Shown here piece after piece: positions 1 to 12,115 of a stretch of DNA of 64,000 bases. The stretch's first letter is position 1. Every line of letters starts with the position of its first letter. Source of the DNA: Daedaleopsis sinensis (lineage: Eukaryota > Basidiomycota > Agaricomycetes > Polyporales > Polyporaceae); the NCBI GenBank assembly GCA_033807695.1, contig CM066301.1, positions 4,278,001 through 4,342,000 on the forward strand, in the 5' to 3' direction. The notes under the pieces were generated by a model. The model was not told the DNA's origin. It was given only the letters and a program-made list of their open reading frames with translations, and did not search any database. The position numbers and the translations under genes are program-made.

Positions 1-1235
1 TGATGGCTAGCACGACGTCGACGTGCGCCGGGCGGGCGAGGAACTCGTCGAGTTGCGTCCACTCGAAGCACGGCAGCACGTCGTTGCGGAGGACCAGCAT
101 GGAGAGGGAGAGCTTCTCCAGCTGCGTCGATCGCAGCTCGGCGAGCAACGCTGACGTCCAGGCTACAGAGCCTGGAAGAACCAGCCCGTCGATCTCCAGC
201 GTGCGCAGACTGGTGTTATGACGCAATGTAGGGATGTTTTGCTCGACTGGACGGCAAAGTCGTCAGTACATGAATCACGCACATTCCGAGCCGCATGACC
301 CAATGGAAAGTCGGGATACCACTCTGTTACACCGTGATTGATATATAGACGCGACTTCCATGTCTCACAGAGGGAGGCTGCCTCGTCAAGACATGAGAGG
401 CATGTCCAGATATCCTTCACGATGCGAACGAGAGTTGACAACTAACTATCAGCGACCCAGGTGTTCGTGTGTGCTCACCTTCTATAGTCGTTGGGAGCTC
501 CACGTACAAGTGCTGCAGCGCCGGACCGCATACGCGGAAGAGAGCATCAAGGACGTCCATGCTGTCCCGCTCCCGCCATCGGATAAGAAGCGAGCGGATG
601 GCGACTTCGCCGAGGTCCGCCGAGGGAAGGAGCCATCCGCGGACAATCGACGATGCCGCCCACGAATCGACCACAAGCCGACGCAGCTGCAGCGGGGACA
701 TCGTCGGGACCATCGGGTACGCGGGCGGGGTGTTGTTCCCCCAGCCGACGCGGTGGAAGCCCAAGACCGTGGCGTTGCACGCGGCGGAGAGGAACGTCTG
801 CACGTCGACGAAGTGGTCGAAGTAGACGTTGTTGCACACGACCCGCGTGAGCTTCCCGAACGCCGCGAGCTCGGCCGGGGCGCAGCGCTGGAGCGAGACG
901 TAGTGCAGGCCGACGAGCTCGAGGGTGTCGAGGCGCTCGAGCCGCGCGACGAGGGTGGGCACGCGGCTCACCCAGCTTTGGGCGTACGGGGTGCTCATCG
1001 GCTCGGTGACGGAGAGCGTGCGGATGTAGCGTGTGACGTCCGGGCAGGAGTCGAGGAAGGCTTCGAAGCGGTCGCAGCATCGGCCGCCGATGAGACGTTG
1101 GTCATGGAAGAGATGGGTGCGTGCAGAGGGCAGGCATGCATGGCTCGCAAGGGCGCATGCAGCGAGGGCCTTGGTGTCGCTCCTGAGCTCGTCGATGACC
1201 TGGTCGATGAGCTCCTGTGGAAGCTCGAGTGCCAT
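1..1235 (-). CDS. F-box/LRR-like protein, 3' part cut by window edge
   Basis: The ATG at 1235-1233 opens a reading frame starting MALELPQELIDQVIDEL, a typical agaricomycete F-box-like start (hydrophobic helix with LP..L...I...L). Degenerate leucine-rich stretches follow, such as RLDTLELVGLHY. The first exon reads to about 479, where a GTGAGC donor occurs. A further coding piece lies at 1-246 after a CAG acceptor in matching phase and reads IPTLRHNTSLRTLEIDGL, then LRR-like sequence running off the left edge. The intron between them, 247-478, is long at 232 bp and may hide a small exon that I could not resolve. F-box proteins of this expanded family recruit substrates to SCF ubiquitin ligases; the substrate here is unknown. 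It is divergent from the septin gene. Confidence 0.6.
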
Positions 1236-1693
1236 GATCCGTGTATGTGGCCAACTCGACCAAGTCGACGTCTCTGCAGCTGTAGATATCGGTAACTTGT
1301 CAGGATCACTAGTATCCCTTTGGGCAGCTGGGTAGGTACTCACCTGCGCACGGACTAACCCCTACCTATAGCACCAGCAAGATGATGGTCTGGAAGATCC
1401 CTCGTTGGCGGGCATGCCCCAGAATTTGTACATTGTCATGGCACGATCGCGAGAGTGGTGGCGGTCAGCGATAGGAGGCTTTTAGTCTGAGAACCCACCG
1501 CTAAATGGTTCTTACTGATATCAGAAAGCGCTATAACAACCGGGGAAAGGGTGGTAATCGGAGTATGAAACCTGGATTAGAAGCACCCTTACTTCCCGGT
1601 AATAACAGAAAGCTGGGCGTTTCCACCTGACAGCGCTGTTGTCGTCCACCTCCATCCCGCTCCCACCTCCCGTTGCCGTACCCACCCTCCGCC
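1236..1693. promoter_or_regulatory. Divergent intergenic region, F-box gene / septin
   Basis: This 458-bp spacer must hold the promoters of both divergent genes. A CCACCTCCC-rich pyrimidine tract lies just before the septin ATG, as is common near fungal starts. I see no gene in it. Confidence 0.4.
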
Positions 1694-3024
1694 ATGGCCA
1701 CCGCTGAAGAGATCCGTGCCAACTCCTACGTCGGCTTCGACACCATCACCCAGCAGATCGAGCACAAGCTCCTCAAGCGTGGTTTCCAGTTCAATGTCAT
1801 CGTCGTCGGTGCGTCTCCAATCCCAATCCCAATCGCATTCACGCGTCCTTGCTCACTCGCGTCGACGTGTCTCCAGGCCAGACTGGTCTCGGAAAGTCGA
1901 CGCTCATTAACACCATCTTTGCGTCGCACCTCATCGACTCCAAGGGCCGTTTCGACGCGGACGAGCCCGTGAGGCAGACGACTGAGATTCACCCCGTCTC
2001 GCATGGTGTGTTCACAACGTCAACGCCTCTTTCCGTTCGACTCTCACTACAACCCCTCAGTCATTGTCGAGAATGGCGTGAAGCTCCGTCTCAACATCGT
2101 CGACACTCCCGGGTACGGCGACCAGGTCAACAACGAAAACTGGTGCGTCCCCGCTCTCTCTGCCGTTTCCCTGCTTGTTGCTTCCTTCCCCGCACGTATA
2201 CGAGTTATCTAACGCGTCTTCTCGGCATCGTTTAGCTGGGACCCCATCGTCAAGTACATCAAGGACCAGCACAGTGCATACCTGCGCAAGGAGCTGACTG
2301 CGCAGCGCGACCGCCATATCCAGGACACGCGCATCCACTGTGCCCTTTTCTTCATCAATCCGACGGGCCACTCCCTCCGCCCGATCGACGTTATTGTGAT
2401 GAAGAAGCTTAGCGAGGTCGTCAACGTTGTCCCGGTCATTGCCAAGTCCGACAGTTTGACGCTCGAGGAGCGGGATGCGTTCAAGCAGAAAGTGCGTATA
2501 TCTGGATGCTTGTGACAGACGGATGCGGGAGCTAACATGCTGCCCGTAGATTCGGGAAGAGTTGGTATACCACAACATCCGCCTGTACCCCTTCGACACT
2601 GAGGAGAACGACGAGGAGGAGGTCCAGCTCAACGAGAGCATCCGGGTACGCCTGCTATGCTTATCGACGATGATTCTGGTACTCACCTGGTTTTACAGAG
2701 TATGATTCCCTTTGCTGTTGTTGGCTCGGAGCGCACTGTCATCATTGACGGCAAGCCCGTGCGCGGCCGCAAGAACCGCTGGGGTGTCGTCAACGTCGAG
2801 GACGAGCGGCACTGCGAGTTTGTCTACCTCCGCAACTTCCTCACCAGGTTCGTCCTCCCCATACTCCCCCCGCCCATATGTTCACCTCCCCTCCTTCCTA
2901 CAGGACGCACCTCCAGGACCTCATCGAGACGACCGCGCAGATCCACTACGAGGCCTTCCGGTCAAAACAGCTACTCGCGCTCAAGGAGCAGACCAACGCG
3001 CGCCCGTCGGCCGCCGCGCAGTAG
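1694..3024 (+). CDS. CDC10: Septin, CDC10 type
   Basis: Seven exons close in phase: 1694-1808, 1877-2005, 2061-2142, 2236-2491, 2550-2645, 2699-2847 and 2904-3024. They give 315 residues, close to the roughly 320 of Cdc10. The start GCCATGGCC has a strong context. Near residue 35-45 the P-loop GQTGLGKS spans the first intron, with the G3 motif DTPGYGDQ, the G4 motif AKSD, and a septin-unique element in the last third. There is no C-terminal coiled coil, as expected for the Cdc10/SEPT9-like group. Septins assemble into GTP-binding hetero-oligomeric filaments at septa, bud or clamp necks and hyphal tips; Cdc10 is normally a central subunit of the octamer. It is convergent with the downstream SH3 gene. 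No lesion seen. Confidence 0.95.
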
Positions 3025-4656
3025 ACTGCCCCTCTCGACGCGCAAAACCCTCCTGCCGCCCCCTTTGCGCGGGCCGCGCTGCTTGCCCGCGACTGGCGCG
3101 CGATGTGATACCCCTCGGCGTCCGCCGAACTGTTCTGGTTGTGAGTCTGACTGTGGATGATCCTTGCCCGCCACGTTCGTTGGTTTGCGTCTCTCGTTGG
3201 CTGCTGGTCGTGGTTCGGGTTGTGGCTTGGTATAGTGCCTCCTTTCTACGTTTACGCCTCCCGTCTTGTTGTCGCTTATTGCCTCTGTGCCTCTACACTC
3301 GTTTATAATAGCATATCTTACGGCTATGTTCTCTTGGACTTTGGACGGCCAGCCTGGGTGCACACCAGTGGTTTGCTTATGTGCCTCACACTGTACGTTG
3401 CGAAGCGAAACTTAAAACCCTTGATCTAGGGTTAAGACGAGCACCTAACGGAGAAATCGCTGCATTTGGTAGGCGAATTAAGGTGAGCGTCCGGCACGGA
3501 CACTTACTACTAGCACCGTGACTGTAGTACTAGTCTGCGGGCCGTGACTGTGCGACATGTTGTGCACCGCCTACTAGTGCACTAGCTAATAGGATGACTA
3601 TGACAGGAACCACAGAATGTGGTAGACTTCGTAATAACACAGTGGCACTGCTACGTCAGGCCCAAGTCTCTGTGAACTCGCGGGGTCCAGTCGTGTAAGG
3701 ACTCCGACGATTCGGATACACAGGGAAGCGTGCGCACCTGTCATAGTCAGTGCTAGTCACACTCTTACTGTGATTCGGAAGGGCACAAGCGAGCGTACAC
3801 TCGAAAACACGCCAAGTCCGAGAAGGTTGTGGTTTGATATACTCGTTTTCTGAATCCTTCCAACCCATCTCCACCGCCCTCGGCGCAAGACAGTACAACA
3901 CGTATTACTAGACTATGGTGCAGGGTATCGAGACGTGACGTGTATGCATGCCGGGTGTTCGGGAGATCCGGGAGGGCAGCAGAGGCGCGGAGGGTGGGCG
4001 GATGCGGAGAGCTGCAGTGGATGCGCACGCATTGCGGACACAGAACAAGCTGCTCTGCGGTGCTATGGGTGATGTGGTGTCGGGATTTATTGCGCGGAGA
4101 GAGCGGGAGAGCGGGAGAGCGGGAGGGTCCGTATATTAGAGCAAGGAGGAGAAACGCGCCGGGTCTGACTAGCAGGGCGTGGGAGGCGATTGCATCTGCG
4201 AGCCAGCCGTGCGCGCCCCTGCGTCGCATCGGAATATGCGGTGTGCAATACGAAGCGTCCCGCGTCACCTGGAGTGGCAGATCGGCGATAAATACCAGTA
4301 AGCCAGAACAAGGGCCCCGGGGACGGAGACACGCGGAGGTGGCGGCGTCCGGGGCAATCTGTTTCGTGAGGAACGGAGCAGTGAGTTCTCGGACGTCGGT
4401 GAAGGTGAGGCAAGGCCACGTACAGGTGATGGGAAAACTTAAGCAATAAATACCCAACAAAGTAGAAAAAGAATGACTACGGTAAGCTCATGAGGAGTAT
4501 GCGTACTCCGGGGCGTCGAGGGGAGGTCGGGCGGGGCCGCGAGGGTGCGGGGACGTGCGAGGCGGGGGTCAAGGTATGAGCAGGGGGACGCGTCGGGGCC
4601 ATGGTCGTGACAGGATCGTGCAGGATCATCCTGGAATACGCAGGATGCGTCGGCAC
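3025..4656. other. Long convergent 3' spacer
   Basis: About 1.6 kb lies between the stops of the septin gene and the SH3 gene. It holds the septin 3' UTR and an imperfect GAGCGGGA tandem repeat near 4094-4126. Open frames on both strands, including a 231-codon minus frame at 3765-4460, show no recognisable domain and are Arg/Pro/Ser-rich as expected from GC-rich noncoding DNA. Confidence 0.4.
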
Positions 4657-5720
4657 TCACTGCTGGCGCGTGCTCTTGACAGAGGAAGCGGTTGAGGACT
4701 GGCCGCGCTTGTGGCCGCGGGGGCGCTCCTTGAGGCAGAAGCGGGGGACGACGCCGCGCTCGCCAGAACGGCTGCCGAAGCGCTCGACGAGGCACCACTC
4801 GTCCTCGTACTCCTCAAGCATGTTCAGGACGTCGCCGACCTTGATCGCGAGTTCGTCCGCGAGCGTCGGCACGAACGTGTGCTCCACGAGCATCTTGCGC
4901 GGGAGCTTCTGGCCCTTCATCGATGGCTTCGCCTTCAGGTTCGCCTGCTCTCCGAAACCTTCCGTGCCAAACGAGGACGTGCGGCGCGGGCTGGGGACGG
5001 GGGTCTGGAGTGGGATAGACAGATGGTTGGAGTCGTCGTGCGTCACAGAGACGGCGGGGAGGTTGAGTGCCGGAGGGCGTGGTGAGGAGGAAGGGGTGCT
5101 CGCGGGAGAGTGCGAGGCGGTGTAAGTGGGAGGGGGTGACATAATGGGCTCCTTGGGCAAGGGCGCCTTGACGTCCAACACATTCGGGCCGTTGTTGTTG
5201 AACATCTGAGGCTTCCACTTGGTGTCCATGTCCGCGCCGTGGATCACTTGAGGCTTCCACTTGCCGTCGGACAGCTTCACGCTCTTCACGCTCGGAGGGG
5301 GCTCGATGGGAAGGACCACGAGCACCTCCTGTTTCTCCATGGGACGTCCCTCTCCAATCGGTCTGATCTTCTCGCTAGGCGAGAAGTTGCCTTGACGGTA
5401 CTTCTGGGATGCGGGGAGGGCCTTACGGCGCTTCCAAACAACAATTCGCCATGTAATAATGCCTGAACCGCGCGACATGGTTATCTCCCTCCGCAATCCG
5501 CAGCTCGCTTTGAATAGCACGCACCAATAACCAACACGCCAAGGATCACAAAAAACGCTGTCAACACCCGAAGAGAGACCGGGAGAGGATTGACAACTGG
5601 AGTGCCATCCTCAGTCTTCGGGATGTCCCTGGCAAGGATGTTGCGGACGACGTTGACTGCGTCGGCGTGGCTCCGCTGAATGGCACGGGCGTGGGTGGAG
5701 CGAACGTTGATGATGGCCAT
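4657..5720 (-). CDS. Single-pass membrane protein with C-terminal SH3 domain
   Basis: Two exons, 5525-5720 and 4657-5462, join in phase across a 62-bp intron that interrupts the transmembrane helix. The product is 333 residues. Residues 1-46 form a basic N-terminal segment, 50-74 a hydrophobic helix (LTAFFVILGVLVIG, then IITW) followed by the stop-transfer WKRRK. A Pro/Ser-rich linker with WKP repeats follows. About residues 255-312 are an SH3 domain: it reads VEHTFVPTLADELAIKVGD, has the acidic EEYEDEWC segment and the GVVPRFCL end. Such proteins may scaffold signalling or actin regulators at the plasma membrane; that role is inferred. It is not a Sho1-type four-helix protein. The final CAGCAGTGAGT overlaps a possible splice donor, so an alternative Pro-rich C-terminus is possible. 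Confidence 0.8.
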
Positions 5721-6276
5721 TAATACAAGCAAAGAAAGAACGAACAAAAGAGAGGGAAGGAGAAAGGGAAGGAGGAAGAGGGAAAAGCCAATGGCGCTCA
5801 AATCCAAGTCGAGGAGCTATATGAGATGGTACCGCCGCCATCAACAGCTCTCTTCGAGGCTGTCCCAAGGGCCAACGGCCCATCAATCGTGGTCTACCTT
5901 TGCCGTATTTGTTTCAGGAACGTGATATACTCATACAGCCCCTCGGACACTCAGCGCAATATGTCCCTGATCATGCCTGATGACAAAATCACGCCCAGTA
6001 GCCATGTCAACCAATCTCTGCAAGTAGTTACACCTTGATGGTAGTGTAGGATCAACGGTAAAATATCGCTAGAATAATGTAACGCACTGGCCCGGGTCTC
6101 TCTATATCACTCCTGAGGCCTGATTGACTGGGTCGGGTCCCGGAAGGAGGAGGAGGAGGAGCTGGACTCGTCAGATAAGTATAGTTACCGGCCGTCGGAC
6201 AGTTGCAGGACGGCATCGACATCCGGGAGGCATTGCAGGGCATTGCCAACGCTCGCGCACTCGATGCGAACACTCG
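5721..6276. promoter_or_regulatory. Spacer: SH3-gene promoter and 3' flank of the ClpB-like gene
   Basis: This holds the 5' flank of the SH3 gene, including an AG-rich tract around 5729-5785 (pyrimidine-rich on its sense strand), and the 3' UTR of the minus-strand AAA+ gene. No gene seen. Confidence 0.35.
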
Positions 6277-9200
6277 TTATATCGTGTCCAACAAGAGCGT
6301 CGACACCGCGCGGTAGAGAGATCGCGCGCCCTCAGATGGGATGTATGAGCTGAGTGACGTCCGGACAATCATGTCGCGCGTCGCAGGTGGCATCGAGGAC
6401 ACCGCTTCCCCCGCCAGCGCGTGCAGGGCCTCGGCAGAGATGGCCATCTTCTCGTCCGCCGTAAACGCGACGAAAGGGAGCACGGCGGTGACTCGGGAGA
6501 GGAGCGACGGCTGCATCATGCACCGTGATCAGTATCTGGCCTCGGATAACTTCGAGTGCAACAGCGAAAGGCACTTACACCCAGTCGGTCCGATACGCGG
6601 GGCCGGAGGAGGGCCATAAGGTCAACGTACTCCTCGCGAGACATCGGCGTCTCAGGCGCCGGGCGGTTACCCTGATGCTCAAACACGAGATCGTGTCCGA
6701 TGTTTGACGTGCCCAGCCAGATTACCTTCGAGACATCAACGTGCCGGTGTCCGGCCTCGAAGGAGCAACGCCCTGCGGAAAGTATTAATAACTAGTAGTC
6801 CGACCCAGAATGCAGCCATGCTCACCGTACTCCCAGGGCATCAACAGAGACGAGAGGATCTTCTCGTCCTGGGTCTTCTCGATCTCCTGTGGACACCACC
6901 AGACGTCAGCACACGACCGCAAGATGTAACACAGGTGTACGAACATCGAGCACGACCACACACCGCCGACCCTCGTTCTCTATCAAGAACTCCTTCAGTG
7001 ACTTGTCCGAAGGCGCCTCATGCGGAGCTATTGAGTGGCTCTTCCAGATATCACTGGTGTTCTGCAAAGTGGTCATGTTGACGGTGTGCGTCGGAACTTC
7101 AAGCAGAGATCCAACTAGAGCAGACCAATCAGTCAGTCAGGCTGATATGATCATCACAACCGTACTATGCACTCACACTTCCTCGCGAGGAGACTCTTCC
7201 CATGTCCACTGGGGCCTAGAGATCCCGTCAGCAGTGTATTCGTCGGGCGCGCATCAATTGACGCTTACCGCAGAGCAGGACGACGATTGGCGCCATGGAT
7301 GGCATGCTCAACACTCGGAACAATTGCTCCAGCACCCGATCCTGGCCGATGAGGTCGTACCGCACCTTCGTAAGCGGTCGGAAATACGAACGATGGATGA
7401 GCGCGGATGCCCGACGAGTCTGAGGCGAGTCTGCCCGTTCGATATAGTACCTGGTAATCCGTCAACTCGGTGTCTTGCTCGAGCCCACACACATGCCGAC
7501 TCACCGAGTGGCAGGGTCCAGGTCCTTCAACAGCTTCGACAGGCGCCCTGAGCCCCTCCTCGACGACCGCTCCTCGCGCTCCTCCTCTTGAGGATCATGC
7601 AGCACCGACGTGTCCGCGCCATGCGCAAGCAGCATCTTGACCATCTGCATCTTGTTCTTCAGCTGGCCGTTGGCGAGCGTGAACGCCAGCGCGGACTGCG
7701 GGCCGACGGCGTCGTTCGGGCCCGCCTCGCCACTGTCGAGCACGCGTCGGACCTCGTCGACGTCATCGCTCGCAAGCGCGAAGAGCAGCGTCGGACGGGG
7801 CGTCGCGATGGCGTGCACGGGCTCGACGAGGAGCGACTGCCGGTGTGATTGGGTTACGGAGAGTGTCGACTGGCGCCGCCGCTGCTGCTGCTGCTGCGCG
7901 GCGAAGATCGAGTGGGAAGGCGGGTCGATCGCGGAGACTGGTCGCCGGATGGTCGAGTCCTCCTCGTCGGCGTCCCCGAATGCGTGATACTCGTCTTCCT
8001 GACGCTCGTCGAACGCATTGATGGGCTCTGAAAGGCGACTTTCAGAACGCTCATACTGGTTTTGTTGCTGCTCGAGGTAGGAGGAAAATCGGCGAGATGG
8101 ATTTTGGAGGAGTGACTTTCGGGAGAAACGATTTTGCCATGACTGTGGCCGTGACGCAGGTGCAGAGTTGGGTTGCGATTGCGGCGAAGGGAATACTGGG
8201 CTGATATGCAAAGGAGAGGCTGGCTCGGAACCCGTGGTATTGCGGATATGCGAAGGCAACATGCTTGAATGTGGAGATGATAGCTGGAACGAGCAAATGG
8301 TCATCTTTCGTCTTGAACAAGTGTTGACCGCAGGGAGAGAGGGACTTACCAGTCTATTATGAGATAGCGAGTACTCTGATGATACAGTTGGGGAAGATGG
8401 TGTGAATGCTGAACGCGTATCAGCGAGAGCGTGAACACCACTGTCGATCTGAACTCACCGGTCGTTGCTGTAGTGAGTGATGGTATGCTTGAAGGAGGAA
8501 TGGAAGAACCAAGCGAAGATGATGACGAATTCAGGATCATAGACTGCAGCGGGTGTGAGCGACCTGCAGATGGATGAACGCAGGGACTGTGACAAACACT
8601 CACCAAACGAAGAGGTTTCAGACGCTTGGGATCAGATGAGCCCGGGGACTCTTTCGCAAACACCTCCTCGACCGGCGAGAGGGGTGTAGAAGCTCGAGAA
8701 GGTAGCGTATCGTCCGCATGATCGATTGCTACCAAGGGAGGAGGCCTTGCCTTTCCAGCCCTACTACTAGGACGGTTGGTATTAAGTTGCGAGCGGCTCG
8801 AGCTCGAATGTCGGAAGCCAAAGGGAACTTTGCGCGAGCCGGACTCGGACGAATGCGAAGAATGTGCGGACTGCACGGACTGGCGGAGCGAGACATAGTC
8901 GTCGCCGTGGAAGCTGAGAGACGAAGCAGAGCGCGTCGAGCCCTCAACACCGTTCTCGTCGGGCACTGTGGTGACAGGGGACGCAGACCGACTGACACTA
9001 GGGGCGGCGAACACAGGCGAGTTACGAGCACTGGAGGTCGGTAATGAGAAGTTGCGGATTTGCGCTGACGAACCAACTGAAGCCGGATGATCGTTAACAG
9101 GAGAGAAGACGCTACGGCGTCTTCCAGAAGAGGACGCGACTGAAGGAGAGCGGGCTGTGTCGGGATCGCGAGGTACGGTAGGAGCTGCAAGTTCCTCTTC

Positions 9201-11170
9201 TTGCACTAGAAGGCTTGTTGGTGCTTGCATCGGAGAGCTGCAGACTTGAGCTATTTCTGCCACGTCATCGTCAACTACAGAAGAAGGATCCTCGGCCACA
9301 ACATGTGACTCGTCGTCAGAAGTCATCGCAGCACCTATCACGGTCAACGGAGATGTCTCCTGCAAGTAGCTCAGGTCTAGCGGCGATGAAGATCCCTGCG
9401 AATCGTAGGTGTCTCCAGGCGATGTCTCTTGAGCAGCGCTGTCCAGTTTTGTCGAGTGCATGGTCGGCGTGTAGTACTGGTCGTACAACGATGCCATCGA
9501 GTCGTCCGACCCGAACGACGCCTCTCCGACCCGGAGAGTCTCCTCTCCAACGTCCAAGTGATCCGAGGATCTCCCCGCACGGAACGGAGACGCGTCTTGT
9601 GGCGGATCCGTGGCAAAGGACAGCTGTTCGCTCGGGATGGATGCGGACGCTGGGCCCTCAACTTGTATATCATAGTCAGCAGTGGAATCAGCGTCCTCGA
9701 ACTGCGACCCGGACATGCTCGGCTCCTTCACGGGGGACTGCACCGAGTCTATACTGTCGCTCCTGAAATGCCTAACGCTGTCATCGTCCTCCTGTCGAGC
9801 TTGCGATAGGGACGTCGGGAAGGACCCGAACCTCGGGGAGAAAAGCACGGACGCAGGAGGCGCGGAGAGATCGAATGCGCCAGATGGTCGCATACGCGCC
9901 GAGGGCGAGCCAAACGGCGAAGAGAGGATCGACAGCATAGATAGTCGCCGCGGAGAGCGCGGAGGCGACATCCTGAGCGGCTCTGGTCCTTCCGCGTACC
10001 CAGAGTCGATGCTGTCTTCGTGCGCCGCAAAGTGGCTGTATCGTGGAAGACTGATGGGTGGCATGGTTGTTATCTCAATTGGTGAGAGGAGAATTGAGGA
10101 AGCCACGGAGTCGCGGTTGACATGTTGCGGCGGCCGGTGTGATGTTTGGCGCGACGAGTGCGAAGAAGTGGAAATGGTAGAGGTACGACGTGGATGTGGT
10201 TGAGTGTCTTGAACGGCAGATGTCGAATGTGATGGCGATACTAAGTTAGGGATGGAGGGCGATTCGAGAACCGAGGACGCTGGTCTTGAGTGCGATCGAG
10301 AGTCCGCAACGACCGAGGCGCGAGGCGATGACGAAAAGCAGTCTGATACTGCGACAGAGTGACTTGGGGATGACTCCACGTCGGTCACAGAATTGCGATA
10401 CGCTAAGGAATGATCTGCAATGGAACTTCTGATCGTCACATCATCGTCGAGCATAGTCGTGTCTCCAGGCGGACTCCCGGGCGGGGTAAAGACATCATCC
10501 ACAAGAGTAGTCAACCCCTCGCCTAAAGAGGACTTGTGCTCGTGAGCTTGGGGAGAAGCATCCTTAGGAGGGGAGGAGATGCAGTGCAGCAATCTTCGCG
10601 CATCCTCACTGAGTCCGAGTATGGGCGCCGGGCGTGCAGAAGTCTCCACGGCAGAGTCGGACTGTTGTGGATGGTCATACTTCTCTTCGTCATCCAATAC
10701 CCTTGGGGCAGCATACTCTCCACTGGTCCGTCCTTCAGAGCTTCCTTCGCCAGAAGAGGACTGCTCGCCCGATTCGTCTTCCTCCCACTCCTCGTCCTCC
10801 TCTTCCTGCTGGATAATGCTCCCTAGCGCGAGTAGCAGACTTCTAGTACGTGGAGAGCGTGACAACGATTGGGGGCGGATCGACTTCGAGTTCCTCGGAG
10901 ACTCCACTACTAGACGGAAGTCCGACTGATCTGAGTCCTCGGAGCCCCCCACGCTGTCCGGGCGTCGAATCTTGACCGAGTGCATAAAATTGCATGAGTC
11001 TGAGAACAGACAACGGCCCTGCGAGTAGAAAGGACATGGGCGCGCTGCAATCGCAAAGCGGGTCAGTAACCCGTATGCTTGCGTTCATATACGCCTCCGT
11101 CACCCGATAGGAGGCGATTGTGAAGTAAAGACGCACTCTTTTTCTTCCATGGAGGGTCTTCGATGGTCAT
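6277..11170 (-). CDS. CCCH zinc finger + disordered region + ankyrin + ClpB-like AAA+ protein
   Basis: Eleven exons close in phase and give 1425 residues: 11137-11170, 8604-11044, 8459-8543, 8350-8408, 7505-8283, 7269-7450, 7177-7215, 6945-7114, 6826-6886, 6579-6772, 6277-6510. Residues about 12-33 are a CCCH finger, KKKTRPCPFYSQGRC then CLFSDSCNFMH, with spacing C-x7-C-x5-C-x3-H. About 35-1030 are Ser/Pro/Asp-rich and look disordered, with a Q/R tract. About 1035-1105 are ankyrin-like (LLFALASDDVDEVRRVLDSG; VKMLLAHGADTSVL). The C-terminal 290 residues are one AAA+ module: DLIGQDRVLEQL, Walker A GPSGHGKS, Walker B VVVLDEIEK, a sensor-like WLGTSNIG, and a ClpB-type small domain. Ankyrin plus a single ClpB-type ATPase recalls animal CLPB/Skd3, a disaggregase. 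The finger suggests RNA or Zn binding; no mitochondrial presequence is evident. The combined function is unknown. Confidence 0.85.
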
Positions 11171-12115
11171 AGAGACATATGCATGAGAGTTGAACGCCAA
11201 CCGTTACTCCTAGTTGTAGAATCCGGGTGAGAGGGAGAGCCAAACCTGCGACCCGTCCGCGTCCGTCAGAGGTTGGCAGTGTGTTCAAGTCGTCGTCGCA
11301 AGTGCGAAAACGAGCGGAGCCACGGGTGGGGATTTGGCAATGGAAAGCAGCGAGCGGTGTCGTTGCCGAGTTGAATAAAGCAATGCAACATCCCATCAGA
11401 CATGACTTTGCATAGCAGTCGGAACGAGAATACTTACAGCATATAGGTTGTAATCCAGTGAGGTGTGAGCGGGCGGCCGGCGTCGAGAAACGCGGTTAGG
11501 TCCAGGAGAAAGCCAACGGCGAAGTGGACGGTCGTGAGCTCGACGAGGTCGATGACAGCGACCGCAACGGCCCTCATCCAACGACGAACCGGAACAACAT
11601 GGACGTAATGACCCGTTTAGACGCCGTCGCGTAAATCAGTCACGGGAGCGCGTGTTGTCTATGGCAACGGCGCTGACAACGGGCGCTCCGTAAACTTTGC
11701 AATAACCGTGTCAAAACGTTATTTCCTTTACACATAGTCGACATTTCTCAACTTCGTGAAATTCAAAGTCACCCATGAAGAAGACTTTCAAGCAGTTTAG
11801 TTTGGTCAAAGTACATGTTCTACTGTTCTTCTCTACGCTGAGCACTGTTCGCCGTGCCGACAGAGTAAACGGATTCACTCGGACGACGTACGGCTCCCAA
11901 CTCCCAGATCTCGAAACCCGTACACCCGGCCGTCTTCAGTCTCTTCAATCTTGCTCGTCGGTCGTCCGATTCTTCCCCGTGTCGCACTATAGCTCCGTAC
12001 CCAACCTGTCCACACGCGCACACGAAAGGGAGCATGTCAATTATATGTCCATACAATACCGGAACCACCACACCGGTGTGCGAGCGCATGCGCAGACGGG
12101 GGCGGGCTGTCCGCC
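11171..12115. other. Intergenic, promoter of the CCCH/ClpB-like gene
   Basis: About 0.95 kb upstream of the CCCH-ANK-ClpB gene and downstream of AHA1. A short minus-strand frame near 11578-11430 ends at a GTAAGT donor and reads as a hydrophobic peptide, which could be an untranslated or alternative leader exon. Nothing else recognisable. Confidence 0.3.

Noticed and set aside
360..1295. 311-codon plus-strand frame
   Set aside because: It is the antisense of the F-box exon; composition is Arg/Asp/Val-rich with no domain.
3765..4460. 231-codon minus-strand frame in the septin/SH3 spacer
   Set aside because: No recognisable domain, low-complexity Arg/Pro/Ser content and no supporting splice structure.
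11430..11578. Short hydrophobic minus-strand exon ending at GTAAGT
   Set aside because: It could be an extra 5' exon of the CCCH/ClpB-like gene, but the ATG at 11170 already gives a complete finger and no phase-compatible join was established.
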